Source of the DNA: Nocardia speluncae NBRC 108251
Lineage (GTDB): Bacteria > Actinomycetota > Actinomycetes > Mycobacteriales > Mycobacteriaceae
Reading direction: 5' to 3'
Length of the DNA: 64,000 bases
NCBI RefSeq assembly: GCF_001613245.1
Contig: NZ_BDBZ01000019.1
Span: 62,001 to 126,000 of the forward strand
Shown: piece by piece, positions 16,446 to 25,673 of the stretch
Numbering within the stretch: the first letter of the stretch is position 1
Layout of the letters: every line of letters begins with the position of its first letter
Translations under genes and position numbers: made by a program
The notes under the pieces: model-generated
What the model saw: the letters and a program-made list of their open reading frames with translations, nothing else
What the model was told of the DNA's origin: nothing
The model's database searches: none

Positions 16446-18965
16446 ATGTCGAGCCTGCTGTTCTCGGCGTCCCAGGACGAACTGGGCAGGTTCCTGCTCG
16501 ACCCTGCCGCGACGCTGCGCGATCTCCTCGGCACCGCTATATCGGTGGTGACCGGTCCGGCCGCGGTCACCGGCGTCCTTCTGGCCGCGGTGGTGCTCGC
16601 GCTGGCACGGGTGCTCACCGGTGTGCGCCGGCGCCGGCTGGGTGCCGGCGCCCGCCAGGTCACCGTCCTCACCCCACCCGAGGTCGATCCCAAGGGCGCG
16701 GCAGCGTTGTGGGCGCATCTGACCGGGCAACTGCGCCCAGCCTGGCGGCGCATGGTGTTCGGGCAACCGCACCTCGGGTTCGAATACACGGTGACCCCGG
16801 AAGCCGGTGTCGCCATCCGGATCTGGGTACCCGGACAGGTTCCGCCGGGACTGGTGGAGCGGGCGGTGGCCTCGGCATGGCCGGGCGCGCACACCCGCAC
16901 CAGTCACGCCACCACCGACCCTCTCCCCCTCCCCGGCCCCAAGGTCCGGAGAATGCTCTCGGGCGGTGAACTCCGGTTGGGGCGCCGGGAAGTGCTGCCG
17001 ATCCGTACCGACTATGGAAATGGCGATCTCGTCCGCGATCTCATTTCCGCCGCCGACGACCTCACCCCGGGCCAGGCCGCCTGCGTACAAGTGCTAGCGC
17101 GGCCGGTCACCGGCCGACGCGTGCGCCGCGGCACCCGCACCCGCAGCGGAACGGCGGCGTGGCCGGTGCCACTGCTGCGCGAGATTCTGGATCTCCTCAC
17201 CCCGGGCCCGGTCCGCCGCTCTGGGCGAACCCGCGCCGCCGCTGCGACACAGGTCAAAGACCCTCAGGCGGCCATGCAGGACAACACCGAGCACCGTGCT
17301 GCCGCTGACAAAGCCCGGGGCGCGCACTGGGAAAGCGTCATCCGCTACGCCGTCACCGTCCCTGTGCCCGAGACCGGTGACCGGGGCGCGGCGCGGGCTT
17401 TTGCGCGGGGGCGGGCGGATGCGCTGGCAGTGGTATTCGGGTCCTGTACCGACCACAACTACTATCGGCACCGCAGACACCGCAGACTCGGCTCGGCGCT
17501 TGCGCGCAGGCGACTGGGCCGTGGGGATCTGCTCTCGGTCCCGGAACTCGCCGCGGTTGCGCACCTTCCGCACGATCCGGCGATCCCGGGTGTTCAGCGG
17601 GCAGGTGCCCGCGCTATTGCTCCGACACCGGAGATCCCGGTCGCGGGCACCTACGCGAAATCTCTTGGGCTCTCGGATGCTCCGGGTGGGCGGTCGGTTG
17701 CGGTGCGGGTCGCCGATGCCCGCCACCATCTGCACGTACTGGGCCCGACCGGCGTCGGGAAATCCACCTTGCTCGCCCAGTTGATCCTCGACGAGGCCGA
17801 CCAAGACCGCGGCGTGGTCGTCGTCGACCCCAAAGGCGACCTCATCACCGATATCCTCGCCCGCTTGCCTCAGCGCTGCGCGGATCGGGTGGTGTTGTTC
17901 GATGCCGATTCCCGCAGTCAGCCACCGTGTTTGAATCCCCTCGACACCCCCGCGGATCGTGCGGGCACCGACCTGGTGGTCGACAACCTGGCCACGATCT
18001 TTCACCGCACCTTCGCCCAATGGTGGGGCCCGCGCACCGACGACGTACTGCGGGCCAGCCTGCTCACCCTGTGCCGCCAACCCGGGGTCGCGACCCTCAC
18101 CGACCTCCCCCGGCTGTTGACCGAACCGGCGTTCCGGGCCCGGGTCACCCGCGCCACCGCCGACCCGGTGCTGCGCGGGTTCTGGTCCTCATATGAGGAA
18201 TTGACCGATTCCGCCCGCAACCAGGTCATCGGACCGCTACTGAACAAGCTGCGGCACTTCCTGTTCCGGCAATTCGTCCGCAACGCTCTCGCCGCCGGCC
18301 CCTCGACGGTCGATTTGGGCGAAGTGCTCGATCAGGGTGGAATCTGCCTGGCTCGGATACCGAAAGGCTCCCTCGGCGAAGACACCAGCCGACTCATGGG
18401 ATCGCTGCTGGTGGCCCGCACCTGGCAGGCCACCACCGCCCGCGTCGGCACCCACCCCGACCAGCGCGCGGATGCCACCCTCGCTCTCGACGAAGCCCAC
18501 AATTTCTTGAACCTGGCCACTCCGTTGGAGGACATGCTCGCCGAAGCCCGCGGCCTGCGCCTGTCGCTGGTCCTCGCGCACCAGAACCTCGGCCAGCTGC
18601 CCTCGGATATGCGGGCCGCGGTCTCGGCGAACGCCCGCAACAAGGTCATCTTCACCGCCTCCCCAGAAGACGCTCGTGACCTGGCCCGCCACACCAGCCC
18701 CTGGTTGTCCGAGCACGACCTGACCCACCTCGACGCCTACCACGCCGCGGCCCGGGTTCTGGTCCGCGGCCAGCAGGCACCACCGTTCACGCTCACCACG
18801 AAACCTCTGCCCCCAGCGGTGCCGGGCCGTGCCCGCGAGATCCGTGCCGCCGCGCGGGCACGCCTCGCCACACCACCACCGTCGGCGCCGGCTGCCGAAC
18901 CAGGACCGGGTCTCGCCACACCCCGCACTCGGTCGGCGAGCGCCAGCGATCCCCGCCGTTCCTAA
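16446..18965 (+). CDS. VirD4/TraG-type coupling protein
   Basis: An 839-residue T4SS coupling ATPase. One N-terminal membrane helix (AAVTGVLLAAVVLALARVL), a long intermediate domain (about 60-400), then the motor: Walker A GPTGVGKSTLLAQL near 433, VVVVDPKGDL after it, and Walker B TLALDEAHNFLN near 678, followed by LAEARGLRLSLVLAHQN, the TraM-recognition/TraG-like motif. It would bring the DNA-relaxosome to the channel. Spacing is 3 bases from VirB4. The tail is Pro/Ala-rich. Confidence 0.92.
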   Translation: MSSLLFSASQDELGRFLLDPAATLRDLLGTAISVVTGPAAVTGVLLAAVVLALARVLTGVRRRRLGAGARQVTVLTPPEVDPKGAAALWAHLTGQLRPAWRRMVFGQPHLGFEYTVTPEAGVAIRIWVPGQVPPGLVERAVASAWPGAHTRTSHATTDPLPLPGPKVRRMLSGGELRLGRREVLPIRTDYGNGDLVRDLISAADDLTPGQAACVQVLARPVTGRRVRRGTRTRSGTAAWPVPLLREILDLLTPGPVRRSGRTRAAAATQVKDPQAAMQDNTEHRAAADKARGAHWESVIRYAVTVPVPETGDRGAARAFARGRADALAVVFGSCTDHNYYRHRRHRRLGSALARRRLGRGDLLSVPELAAVAHLPHDPAIPGVQRAGARAIAPTPEIPVAGTYAKSLGLSDAPGGRSVAVRVADARHHLHVLGPTGVGKSTLLAQLILDEADQDRGVVVVDPKGDLITDILARLPQRCADRVVLFDADSRSQPPCLNPLDTPADRAGTDLVVDNLATIFHRTFAQWWGPRTDDVLRASLLTLCRQPGVATLTDLPRLLTEPAFRARVTRATADPVLRGFWSSYEELTDSARNQVIGPLLNKLRHFLFRQFVRNALAAGPSTVDLGEVLDQGGICLARIPKGSLGEDTSRLMGSLLVARTWQATTARVGTHPDQRADATLALDEAHNFLNLATPLEDMLAEARGLRLSLVLAHQNLGQLPSDMRAAVSANARNKVIFTASPEDARDLARHTSPWLSEHDLTHLDAYHAAARVLVRGQQAPPFTLTTKPLPPAVPGRAREIRAAARARLATPPPSAPAAEPGPGLATPRTRSASASDPRRS

Positions 18966-19038
18966 CGCTCGCCGCCACGCAAACGGCAGTAATCGCTTTG
19001 GCCAGCACCGTTGCTCGACATTTCGGAGGTCGGTTCAC

Positions 19039-20037
19039 ATGATCAATCGCCCGCTGCGCCAGTCCGACCTGCGAGCCCCCCGGCCCGGCCGGGCACCGGC
19101 TACCGACCATGCCCGGCTGGTCGTGCGACTCACCACCCGAGATCGGTGGATCCTGCGGATGCTGCACGAGCACCGGGTCCTGACCACCCTCCAACTCGCG
19201 GCGCTGGGATTCCCCACCTACGCCAAGGCACGCAGCCGCCTCCTGACGCTGTACCGCTACAGGGTCCTCGACCGGTTCCGGCCCTTGCGTACCCGCGGCA
19301 GCGCCCCCGTGCACTGGGTCCTCGCCCCGGCCGGGGCCGCTGTGCTGGCCGCCGAAGCCGGTGTCGAGGTCCGTGACCTGCACTACCGCCACGAACAGGC
19401 CATGGGCATCGCCCACAGCCTGCACCTGGCCCACACCGTCGGCGTCAACGAATGGTTCACCGCCCTCACCACCGCACCAGGCGGCGGGCGGGTGCTGGCG
19501 TGGTGGTCGGAAACCCGCTGCCGCCGCCTCTGGGGCGACCTTGTACGCCCGGACGCCTACGGCCGCTACACCCACCCCGACACGGTGCTGGATTTCTTCC
19601 TCGAATACGACCTCGGCACCATCACCCTGTCCACAGTGGCGAACAAACTAGCCGGCTACGCCGAACTCGCCCGCTCCACCGGCATCATCACCCCCGTCCT
19701 GCTGTGGGTGCCCACCACCCGCCGCGAGACCACCGCCCGGCCCGCACTGCTCGACACCTGGCGCACGCTACCCGACCCCGCAGCAGTGCCGGTGGCAACT
19801 GCCGCCGCCGACCTCCTCGACCCCACCGCCCCACATCCCAGCCCCGCCGACCGGGTATGGCTGGCACTCGACGACACCAGCGGCGGACGTGTTGCGCTGC
19901 ACCGGCTCCCGGCCGCGTGGCCATATCTCCTCTCGGCACCGGCATCCACCGGCACGCCGGGCGCGCCCGCCGACGACGGCCCCACAGTGCTGCCTGCACC
20001 TGCGCCCCATCCGCCCAGCGTCGAGGGAGAACGGTGA
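19039..20037 (+). CDS. replication-relaxation family protein
   Basis: A 332-residue protein. Near the N-terminus TTRDRWILRMLHEHRVLTTL begins a winged helix that continues LAALGFPTYAKARSRLLTL and the wing VHWVLAPAGAA, typical of the replication-relaxation family found on actinomycete plasmids and integrative elements. The middle (GVNEWFTALTTA, WWSETRCRRLWG, then DAYGRY) is the conserved nuclease-like half of the family. Start 19039 follows GGAGGT by 8 bases, rejecting the longer upstream frame. It overlaps the next start (ATGA, TGATG). Confidence 0.85.
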   Translation: MINRPLRQSDLRAPRPGRAPATDHARLVVRLTTRDRWILRMLHEHRVLTTLQLAALGFPTYAKARSRLLTLYRYRVLDRFRPLRTRGSAPVHWVLAPAGAAVLAAEAGVEVRDLHYRHEQAMGIAHSLHLAHTVGVNEWFTALTTAPGGGRVLAWWSETRCRRLWGDLVRPDAYGRYTHPDTVLDFFLEYDLGTITLSTVANKLAGYAELARSTGIITPVLLWVPTTRRETTARPALLDTWRTLPDPAAVPVATAAADLLDPTAPHPSPADRVWLALDDTSGGRVALHRLPAAWPYLLSAPASTGTPGAPADDGPTVLPAPAPHPPSVEGER

Positions 20038-21029
20038 TGTTCGCCAAGGCACTCGGGGCGGGCGCGGCGGCGGTCGTGTTCTGCTCGGTCGTCATCGCCG
20101 CAGTCGTGGCCACCGTCGCTGTCTTCGACCACACTCCCACCCCGGGACCGGGTACTGCGCCGAGTACCGAAGCGCTCACCGATATCCCACCGGAGATGTT
20201 GGTGCTCTACCAGCAAGGCGCCGGCTCGTGTCCCGGCCTGGACTGGTCGATCCTCGCCGCGATCGGCAAGGTCGAAACCGACCACGGCCGTTCACCACTA
20301 CCAGGTGTGGCTTCCGGGGAGAACTTCGCCGGAGCAGGCGGGCCGATGCAGTTCCTCGCCCCGACCTTCGACTCCGTCGTCGCCCGCCATCCACTACCAC
20401 CGGGCGGAGCGACGCCGCCCTCGCGGTACGACCCCCACGATGCCATCCATGCCGCCGCCCACTACCTGTGCGACTCCGGGGCACCCGCCGACCTGTATGC
20501 GGCGATCTTCGCCTACAACCACGCCGACTGGTACGTCCGTGACGTCCTCGCTCAAGCCGACCGCTACTCCACCCACGCCACCACACCACCGCCCGGCAGC
20601 GGCGACTGCACCGACATCCGGGCCGCGAACCCCACCACCGCGACGGTGATCTCGTTCGCCTGCCAGCAACTTGGCCAACCCTATGTCTGGGGCGGCAACG
20701 GACCCGAACAATCCGGCGGATGGGACTGTTCCGGCCTCACCCAAGCCGCCTACGCCAAAGCCGGCATCACGATCCCGCGCACCACCTATGACCAAGTCCA
20801 CACCGGTCCCCGCATCCCGGAAGACCAGCTCCAGCCTGGTGATCTCTTGTTCTACGGCACTGCCTCCGACGTCCACCACGTCAGCCTCTACCTAGGCGCA
20901 GGGAAAATGCTGCACGCACCGACCTTCGGTCAGCCCGTGCAGATTTCGGACTACCGCTGGCCCGGCGACGACTACTACGCGGCAACCCGGCCCGCCGCCC
21001 TGGCCCCAGCACCCGACCCGCAACTGTAG
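20037..21029 (+). CDS. VirB1-like bifunctional SLT-NlpC/P60 wall hydrolase
   Basis: A 330-residue secreted protein: membrane anchor residues 8-31 (AAAVVFCSVVIAAVVATVAV), a lytic-transglycosylase/lysozyme-like domain (WSILAAIGKVETDHG, with the catalytic Glu, then GGPMQFLAPTF) and a C-terminal NlpC/P60 domain (GWDCSGLTQAAY with the Cys nucleophile, HHVSLYLGAGKM with the His). These cut glycan strands and stem peptides, opening the wall for the conjugative channel. Its position at the end of the secretion operon is the usual one for Gram-positive VirB1 equivalents. Confidence 0.93.
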   Translation: MFAKALGAGAAAVVFCSVVIAAVVATVAVFDHTPTPGPGTAPSTEALTDIPPEMLVLYQQGAGSCPGLDWSILAAIGKVETDHGRSPLPGVASGENFAGAGGPMQFLAPTFDSVVARHPLPPGGATPPSRYDPHDAIHAAAHYLCDSGAPADLYAAIFAYNHADWYVRDVLAQADRYSTHATTPPPGSGDCTDIRAANPTTATVISFACQQLGQPYVWGGNGPEQSGGWDCSGLTQAAYAKAGITIPRTTYDQVHTGPRIPEDQLQPGDLLFYGTASDVHHVSLYLGAGKMLHAPTFGQPVQISDYRWPGDDYYAATRPAALAPAPDPQL

Positions 21030-21075
21030 ACCCGCTGCCGTGCGCGGAGCGTCACGTTTCGAAGGGAGATCGCGA

Positions 21076-21306
21076 ATGAAGCCACCGGAAACCGTCAGAG
21101 CCCTGGTCGACTTCGCCAACATCCCACCCGACAGCACCGAACTCGTCCATCACATCGAAGAAGTCGACATCCCCCTCGCCGACCCCCGCCAATGCACCCA
21201 CCACGACACTCTCTGTGCCCACTGCGCCCACACCTGGACCTCCCAGCACCTGTTCACCGAATCCCTGCCCTGGGGCAAGCAATATCGCAACACCACCGAT
21301 CCGTGA
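21076..21306 (+). CDS. small Cys/His protein, unknown
   Basis: A 76-residue protein starting 7 bases after GAAGGGAGA. CTHHDTLCAHCAHTW near residues 40-54 gives Cys/His ligands suited to a small zinc site; otherwise unrecognised. It ends the transfer operon, 46 bases after the wall hydrolase. Confidence 0.6.
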   Translation: MKPPETVRALVDFANIPPDSTELVHHIEEVDIPLADPRQCTHHDTLCAHCAHTWTSQHLFTESLPWGKQYRNTTDP

Positions 21307-21409
21307 CCACACGGTACCCAGCAGACATCGCGATACCAGCGACGCGATGACCGACGCGAGCACAAATATCCGAGCCCGACTCACCCAGCTTGCAACATAA
21401 GATCATTTG

Positions 21410-22045
21410 ATGCCCGAAGGAAGACCGGAAATATCCGCCGAACTCAGGCGCTCTGTTCTCGTCGAGGCCGGCCACCGATGCGCCATCCCGACATGCCGCC
21501 AGACACCAGTCGAACTGGCCCATATAACGCCATGGGCAAAGGTCAAGCAGCACACTTTCATCAATCTCATCGCGCTATGCCCCACCTGTCACACGCGATT
21601 CGACCATGGTGACATCGACCGCAAAGCGATGCTCCAGTATAAGGCGAATCTCGACATTCTAAACTATCGGTACACGGACCTCGAACGACAGCTCCTCAGG
21701 GCATTTATACGTAGGTGGAATGACACAAAGAAGTGGGTACAAAGCCTCATTGACGATAACGACCCCTGGCTTCCCCAGGAGTGGTTAGAAGACGGCTGGA
21801 GTCCGGAGCGGATAACACTTCAGGACCAGGAAAGTATGATCCAGGGCGGTAGGATCCGTATCTATGAACCGATGACGTGGGCATTTACGAACCTTCTCGA
21901 CGATGGACTCATAGAATTCCGGGATACCTTTCGCAGCAAGGTACTTTCTGAACAGGAGTCACGGTTGAACTCCAAGCAGGTCGAGCTAACCGAGAAGGGG
22001 TGCGAATTTATTCTTCACTGGATGGCCGCACAACCACTGGATTAG
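21410..22045 (+). CDS. HNH endonuclease-domain protein
   Basis: A 211-residue protein with an N-terminal HNH motif: GHRCAIPTCRQTPVELAHI, HTFINLIALCPTCHTRFDHG. The two CxxC pairs bind zinc and the His-Asn-His set forms the nuclease site. The C-terminal 130 residues, rich in Trp and Asp (WNDTKKWVQSLIDD, PWLPQEWLEDGW), are unrecognised. Codon use is visibly less GC-biased than that of neighbours, suggesting recent acquisition. HNH genes in such positions can be defence effectors or homing-type nucleases; the sequence does not choose. Confidence 0.75.
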   Translation: MPEGRPEISAELRRSVLVEAGHRCAIPTCRQTPVELAHITPWAKVKQHTFINLIALCPTCHTRFDHGDIDRKAMLQYKANLDILNYRYTDLERQLLRAFIRRWNDTKKWVQSLIDDNDPWLPQEWLEDGWSPERITLQDQESMIQGGRIRIYEPMTWAFTNLLDDGLIEFRDTFRSKVLSEQESRLNSKQVELTEKGCEFILHWMAAQPLD

Positions 22046-22117
22046 CGGATGAACTGAAAAGCCCCATGCGTGCGGCTTGTTGAACGCCACTCCTGTTGCG
22101 ACAGGATTGCTTTCACG

Positions 22118-22164
22118 GCCAGTCAACTCCCCGTTGTAGGGCCACCAACCGGGAGTTGACTGGC
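22118..22164. repeat. 14-base inverted repeat
   Basis: GCCAGTCAACTCCC at 22118-22131 and its exact complement at 22151-22164, separated by 19 bases. It may be a terminator of the HNH gene or a recombination/structured site. Confidence 0.6.
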
Positions 22165-22306
22165 TGCTGACAACAGAATCGCCACACCAATCGCAACGAG
22201 CATCCCTGGTCGTATCACCGGCCGTCCGAGGATTACCAACACGGGTGAATCAGATCTACAGGGCAGAGGTAGCCGCCATGGCTCGGATGATGCACTCCGT
22301 ATGAGC

Positions 22307-22345
22307 GACCCGCGGTCTCCCGAAAAAAGGGGGAGACCGCGGGTC
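22307..22345. terminator. bidirectional terminator
   Basis: Perfect 15-base arms, GACCCGCGGTCTCCC and complement, enclose a 9-base A-rich loop, between the convergent HNH gene and the minus-strand gene at 22364. Confidence 0.75.
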
Positions 22346-22363
22346 AGGAGGTGGACCGTGGTG

Positions 22364-22756
22364 TTATTCAGCGGAGGCAGCTCGGGCGGCGTGGGCGGCG
22401 GCGGAAGGGTTGGTGAAGATGCGGCCGTCGGGCAGCATCAATCCACCGCAGGCGGTGATTACCGCCGTGACGTCGAACTCGGGACTGGCGACTCGATCGC
22501 CCACCTTCACCCGTCCCGCCCCGATCAGCTCCGCCACAGTGACCCGCCGGACACGCTCGAAGGGGAACGGCTCGTCGAATTCGTAGTCCAGCTGCCACGA
22601 CGGAGCGCACCCAGTACAGATCGAGCCGTCACGGTGGTTGCACTCATCGGCTGAAGTCACCTGGAATACAACTTCTCTGACCCGGTGAACGAATTCGCCG
22701 GTGCCGAAAACAGTGTACGACTCGTCCAGACGCGCGATGAGAACAGTGGTATCCAT
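22364..22756 (-). CDS. hypothetical protein with RAMA-like end
   Basis: A 130-residue protein; start 22756 chosen because GGAG lies 8 bases upstream. The middle has three Cys and an HxDGSICTGC segment possible for metal binding. The end, GGLMLPDGRIFTNPSAAAHA, resembles the ending of RAMA (restriction-associated modification) domains, which typically carry G-x-x-F-x-S-P-S-A-A-A, but the rest of the domain is not obvious. Function unknown. Confidence 0.5.
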   Translation of the reverse strand: MDTTVLIARLDESYTVFGTGEFVHRVREVVFQVTSADECNHRDGSICTGCAPSWQLDYEFDEPFPFERVRRVTVAELIGAGRVKVGDRVASPEFDVTAVITACGGLMLPDGRIFTNPSAAAHAARAASAE

Positions 22757-22807
22757 CAGAAACACTCCAAGAATTCGGGCCGTATTAGGGCGAGGTCGGG
22801 GCCACCC

Positions 22808-22906
22808 TCACTGATTGGTCAGGAAACCTTCGAACCGCAGGCACACCATGTTTCGGGCCGCTGTCGTGCGGCCGGACATATCGAAAAGCGCATTGTCAGT
22901 GGACAT
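22808..22906 (-). CDS. small ORF, 32 residues
   Basis: ATG at 22906 is preceded by GGAGACGAGTC, a good ribosome site, and encodes a 32-residue peptide starting MSTDNALFDMSGRTTAARN. It lies 51 bases upstream of the 22364-22756 gene on the same strand, so the two may be co-transcribed. No homologue recognised. Confidence 0.45.
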   Translation of the reverse strand: MSTDNALFDMSGRTTAARNMVCLRFEGFLTNQ

Positions 22907-23273
22907 GACTCGTCTCCGGATATCAGTGGTGAGTGAACCGTGTGCGATGTCCCGGCCGGGGCAGGTCGCCTCCACGTTCGGCGTGAATACCGAAACGCAG
23001 GGGTTTCCGCACCAATGAACGCTCGATGGCCGCCCGTTTGTCAACCCCGCATCCGAGACACGAGAAAACAGTTCCCCGCGCGAATATTCACCGATTCCAC
23101 ACATCGGCCACACCGCCATGGCTGCTTATCTCCGATTCCGCTTGACAATTCACCCCGTATCGAGCGTCCATGGATACCGGCGCCCAACGAATCCAATATT
23201 TTCCGGGGTGCCGTCCCGGCCGGGACATGACGAAACATCACCACCAGCCACCACTTTCCTTGGAGGACCAGTC
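22907..23273. other. divergent intergenic region
   Basis: About 367 bases between the minus-strand small ORF and the plus-strand winged-helix gene. It is moderately less GC-rich near 23040-23220 and probably holds promoters for both; no RNA or repeats seen. Confidence 0.4.
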
Positions 23274-23945
23274 ATGTCCAATTCCACGACGGAATATGCC
23301 CGCACCGCTGTCGAAGACGCCCTCTGGGCGGTCATCGGCACCGAACCCACACCCGCCACCGAGCTGGCCATCGCCGCCGGTATCAGCCAGTCGAAAACTC
23401 GGAAACTGCTCAACCAGTGGGCCACCGACGGCACCGTCACCCGCCACACCAACGACACCAACCCCCGCTCCGCCGCCCGCTGGGCACTGCCCACCGAAAC
23501 CCACGACAGCACCGAACCCGAACCCGAACCCTCCGGCTCGGGACAGCCGCCCGAACACGACAGCACCTCGGATACAGGCGACGCCGACACCGAACCTGCG
23601 ACCGAGACCGCCCCGTCCGAACCAATCGCCGAAACCGATACCGACTCCGACACCGGCGCTTGCGCCGAAACCGGTGTGGGGCAGCAACCGCCGGGACAGG
23701 CCGACGGCGAGCAGGCACCGGAGGTGAGCAAACTCGCTCCTGGGGCGCTGCGGGGGCTGGTAGAGGATCACCTGCGTGATCACCCCGGGCAGGAGTTCTC
23801 GCCGCATCAGATCGGCAAGGCCCTCGGCGGACGTTCGTCCGGCGCCGTCTACAACGCCCTGCTCCGGCTGGTCGGTACCGGGGTCGCACAGATGACCACC
23901 GAACGACCCAAGAAGTTCATGCTCGCCCAGCCCGCACAGCCCTGA
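23274..23945 (+). CDS. two-winged-helix protein with acidic linker
   Basis: A 223-residue protein starting after TGGAGGACC. Residues 8-65 form one winged helix (ATELAIAAGISQSKTRKLLNQW). A strongly acidic Glu/Thr/Pro linker (about 75-145) follows, then a second winged helix (FSPHQIGKALGGRSSGAVYN, about 173-192). The second unit closely matches the N-terminus of the MoxR ATPase encoded at 29739-30920, suggesting both bind related DNA or each other's targets. Likely a DNA-binding regulator or nucleoid-type protein of the element. Confidence 0.65.
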   Translation: MSNSTTEYARTAVEDALWAVIGTEPTPATELAIAAGISQSKTRKLLNQWATDGTVTRHTNDTNPRSAARWALPTETHDSTEPEPEPSGSGQPPEHDSTSDTGDADTEPATETAPSEPIAETDTDSDTGACAETGVGQQPPGQADGEQAPEVSKLAPGALRGLVEDHLRDHPGQEFSPHQIGKALGGRSSGAVYNALLRLVGTGVAQMTTERPKKFMLAQPAQP

Positions 23946-23965
23946 CCCACACAGCCTCTTCACCC

Positions 23966-24004
23966 GGGAGCCGCGCACCCCCTTGCCGAGGGTGTGCGGC
24001 TCCC
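23966..24004. terminator. hairpin terminator
   Basis: Arms GGGAGCCGCGCACCC and GGGTGTGCGGCTCCC, one G-T pair, 9-base loop; immediately after the winged-helix gene. Confidence 0.65.
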
Positions 24005-24227
24005 GTCTTCGGCTCCAGGCCAAGAGAATCCATGCCCCTCTTTCCGTACTCGCCTCGCTCCAGCGGGGCTCCCGAGCCGCCCAGCGCGGTGTCCGGCAAC
24101 TCGTGTGGCGTGGTCGGCGGGGTTTGCCGACCACTCGTGTCCAAAAGGCGTCGCAAAACCCGGAGTCCCCGGTACGGCGACACCACCTGCCCGCACGACC
24201 GGACACGACACCCGCTGGGAGCCCTTC

Positions 24228-25673
24228 ATGTTCAACCACCGACACACACCCCGACGTGCCCCCATACGCCGTCATGGCACGGCAACAAATCCGCGGATCG
24301 CGCGGCTGGTAGCGGCAGCCGCCACCGTCGCGATCGGCGCCGCCACCCTCACAACCACCACCGGGGTGGCCAGCGCTGAACCCACCGATACCAGCACCTG
24401 TCCCCGCTGGACCGCGGTCCTGGTGCCCGGCACTGGGGAAACCACCCCCGGCGCGGACCCGGGCGCGGCGGTGGGGATGCTGGCGCCGATCGGTGACGGC
24501 CTACGCACCCGCTACGGCGCCGATATCGACGTGCGGTCCCTGCCGTACGCCGCCGCACCCGCGCCGTATCAGCAGTCGGAATCCGGTGGCGTGCAGGCAT
24601 TATCCGGGGCACTGGCCGGGCTGTGCCCGACCACGCAGGTGGTGTTGGCCGGGTACTCCCAAGGCGCGGACATCGTCGGCGATGTGCTCGCAGGGATCGG
24701 GCACGGCCGCGGCCCGATCCCCGACTCACGGGTCCTTGCCGCCGGGCTGTTGTCGGACCCGAACCGCGACCCGCGCACACCACAGCTCAGCCAACCGGTG
24801 TACGGGCAGGGAATCGCCGGTCCGCGCGAGGACTTCGGCAGCCTCGCCGACCGTATCCGTACCGTATGTGCGGCCGGCGACCTCTACTGCGCCACCTCCC
24901 CGGAAACCTCGCCCGCCCTCGCGGCGGTCGGGCGTGCGTTCACCGGCAACACCGCACTGCTCGACGATCCCGCCGCCGCGAGTTCATCTGGCGTGCTGGA
25001 TCCGGCGTCGGTAGCACGGCAGGTGATCCTCGTGCTCGGCGGGCTGGCCGAGTTCACCGCGAACCTTCCCTCGATCGGTGACAACGTCGCCCGGCTCCCC
25101 CACGCCGTGCTCGCCGGTGACATTCCCGGCGCGCATTGGATCAGCGGCGAGCTCAACAACCTGTTCAACCCGCTGGTCCAGGTTGCCGACGAGGTCGACC
25201 TGCGCCTGGTGGCGCGGGCGCTGTCGCTGGCCGCTGCTGCCGACCCCAGTGGTTGGACCGCCGTGGCCGCGCAAGTCGTCGATATCGTCGCCCGGGTCGA
25301 TATCGGCCGAATCGCCACGAATATCGGCCTCGCCCAAGAGGTTGCCTGGCGGGCCGTGGACCGACTCGCCGCCGGCGATCCCGTCGGCGCCGGCCTCGAG
25401 CTGACCGGACTCGCCCCGGTAGCGACCGATCTCGCGGCAACCGCCGCATCAGCGCTCGTCGGTGACGGAGCCGGCCAGCTCACCGGACTCGCCGCCGATC
25501 TCACCGCCCGCACCGACCCCGCCACCAGCGCCGCGCTGTCGGATATGGCCGACCTCGCCCGCCAAGGCGGCGACGCCGCGGAGTTCTTCACCTCGGGTGT
25601 GCACCAGACCGGCTACGACCAGGGCGTCCGCGATGTCCTCGACTGGCTCGCCAGCCGGATCGATAACACCTGA
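24228..25673 (+). CDS. secreted cutinase-family hydrolase with large insertion
   Basis: A 481-residue secreted protein. A signal peptide spans about residues 25-50 (ARLVAAAATVAIGAATLTT, cleavage after ASAEP region). The cutinase fold follows: VLVPGTGETTPG, the nucleophile elbow VVLAGYSQGAD (Ser near 143), and the Asp in VCAAGDLYC near 215. The expected His is not within 20 residues; HQTGYDQG at about 459 is the best candidate, so about 240 helical residues are inserted. Cutinases in mycolic-acid bacteria act on lipids, including mycolate esters. Start 24228 follows TGGGAG. Transport across the mycomembrane during conjugation is one possible role. Confidence 0.82.
   Translation: MFNHRHTPRRAPIRRHGTATNPRIARLVAAAATVAIGAATLTTTTGVASAEPTDTSTCPRWTAVLVPGTGETTPGADPGAAVGMLAPIGDGLRTRYGADIDVRSLPYAAAPAPYQQSESGGVQALSGALAGLCPTTQVVLAGYSQGADIVGDVLAGIGHGRGPIPDSRVLAAGLLSDPNRDPRTPQLSQPVYGQGIAGPREDFGSLADRIRTVCAAGDLYCATSPETSPALAAVGRAFTGNTALLDDPAAASSSGVLDPASVARQVILVLGGLAEFTANLPSIGDNVARLPHAVLAGDIPGAHWISGELNNLFNPLVQVADEVDLRLVARALSLAAAADPSGWTAVAAQVVDIVARVDIGRIATNIGLAQEVAWRAVDRLAAGDPVGAGLELTGLAPVATDLAATAASALVGDGAGQLTGLAADLTARTDPATSAALSDMADLARQGGDAAEFFTSGVHQTGYDQGVRDVLDWLASRIDNT

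Larger units (their letters stand above)
22046..22363. other. intergenic stretch between convergent genes
   Basis: About 318 bases with two strong hairpins (22118-22164 and 22307-22345) but no gene that I can support. Confidence 0.6.

Noticed and set aside
15195..17090. 631-codon minus-strand frame opposite VirB4/VirD4
   Set aside because: No domain, Gly/Arg-rich, antisense to two well-supported ATPase genes.
22118..22164. CRISPR-like repeat
   Set aside because: A single inverted repeat with no array of spacers.
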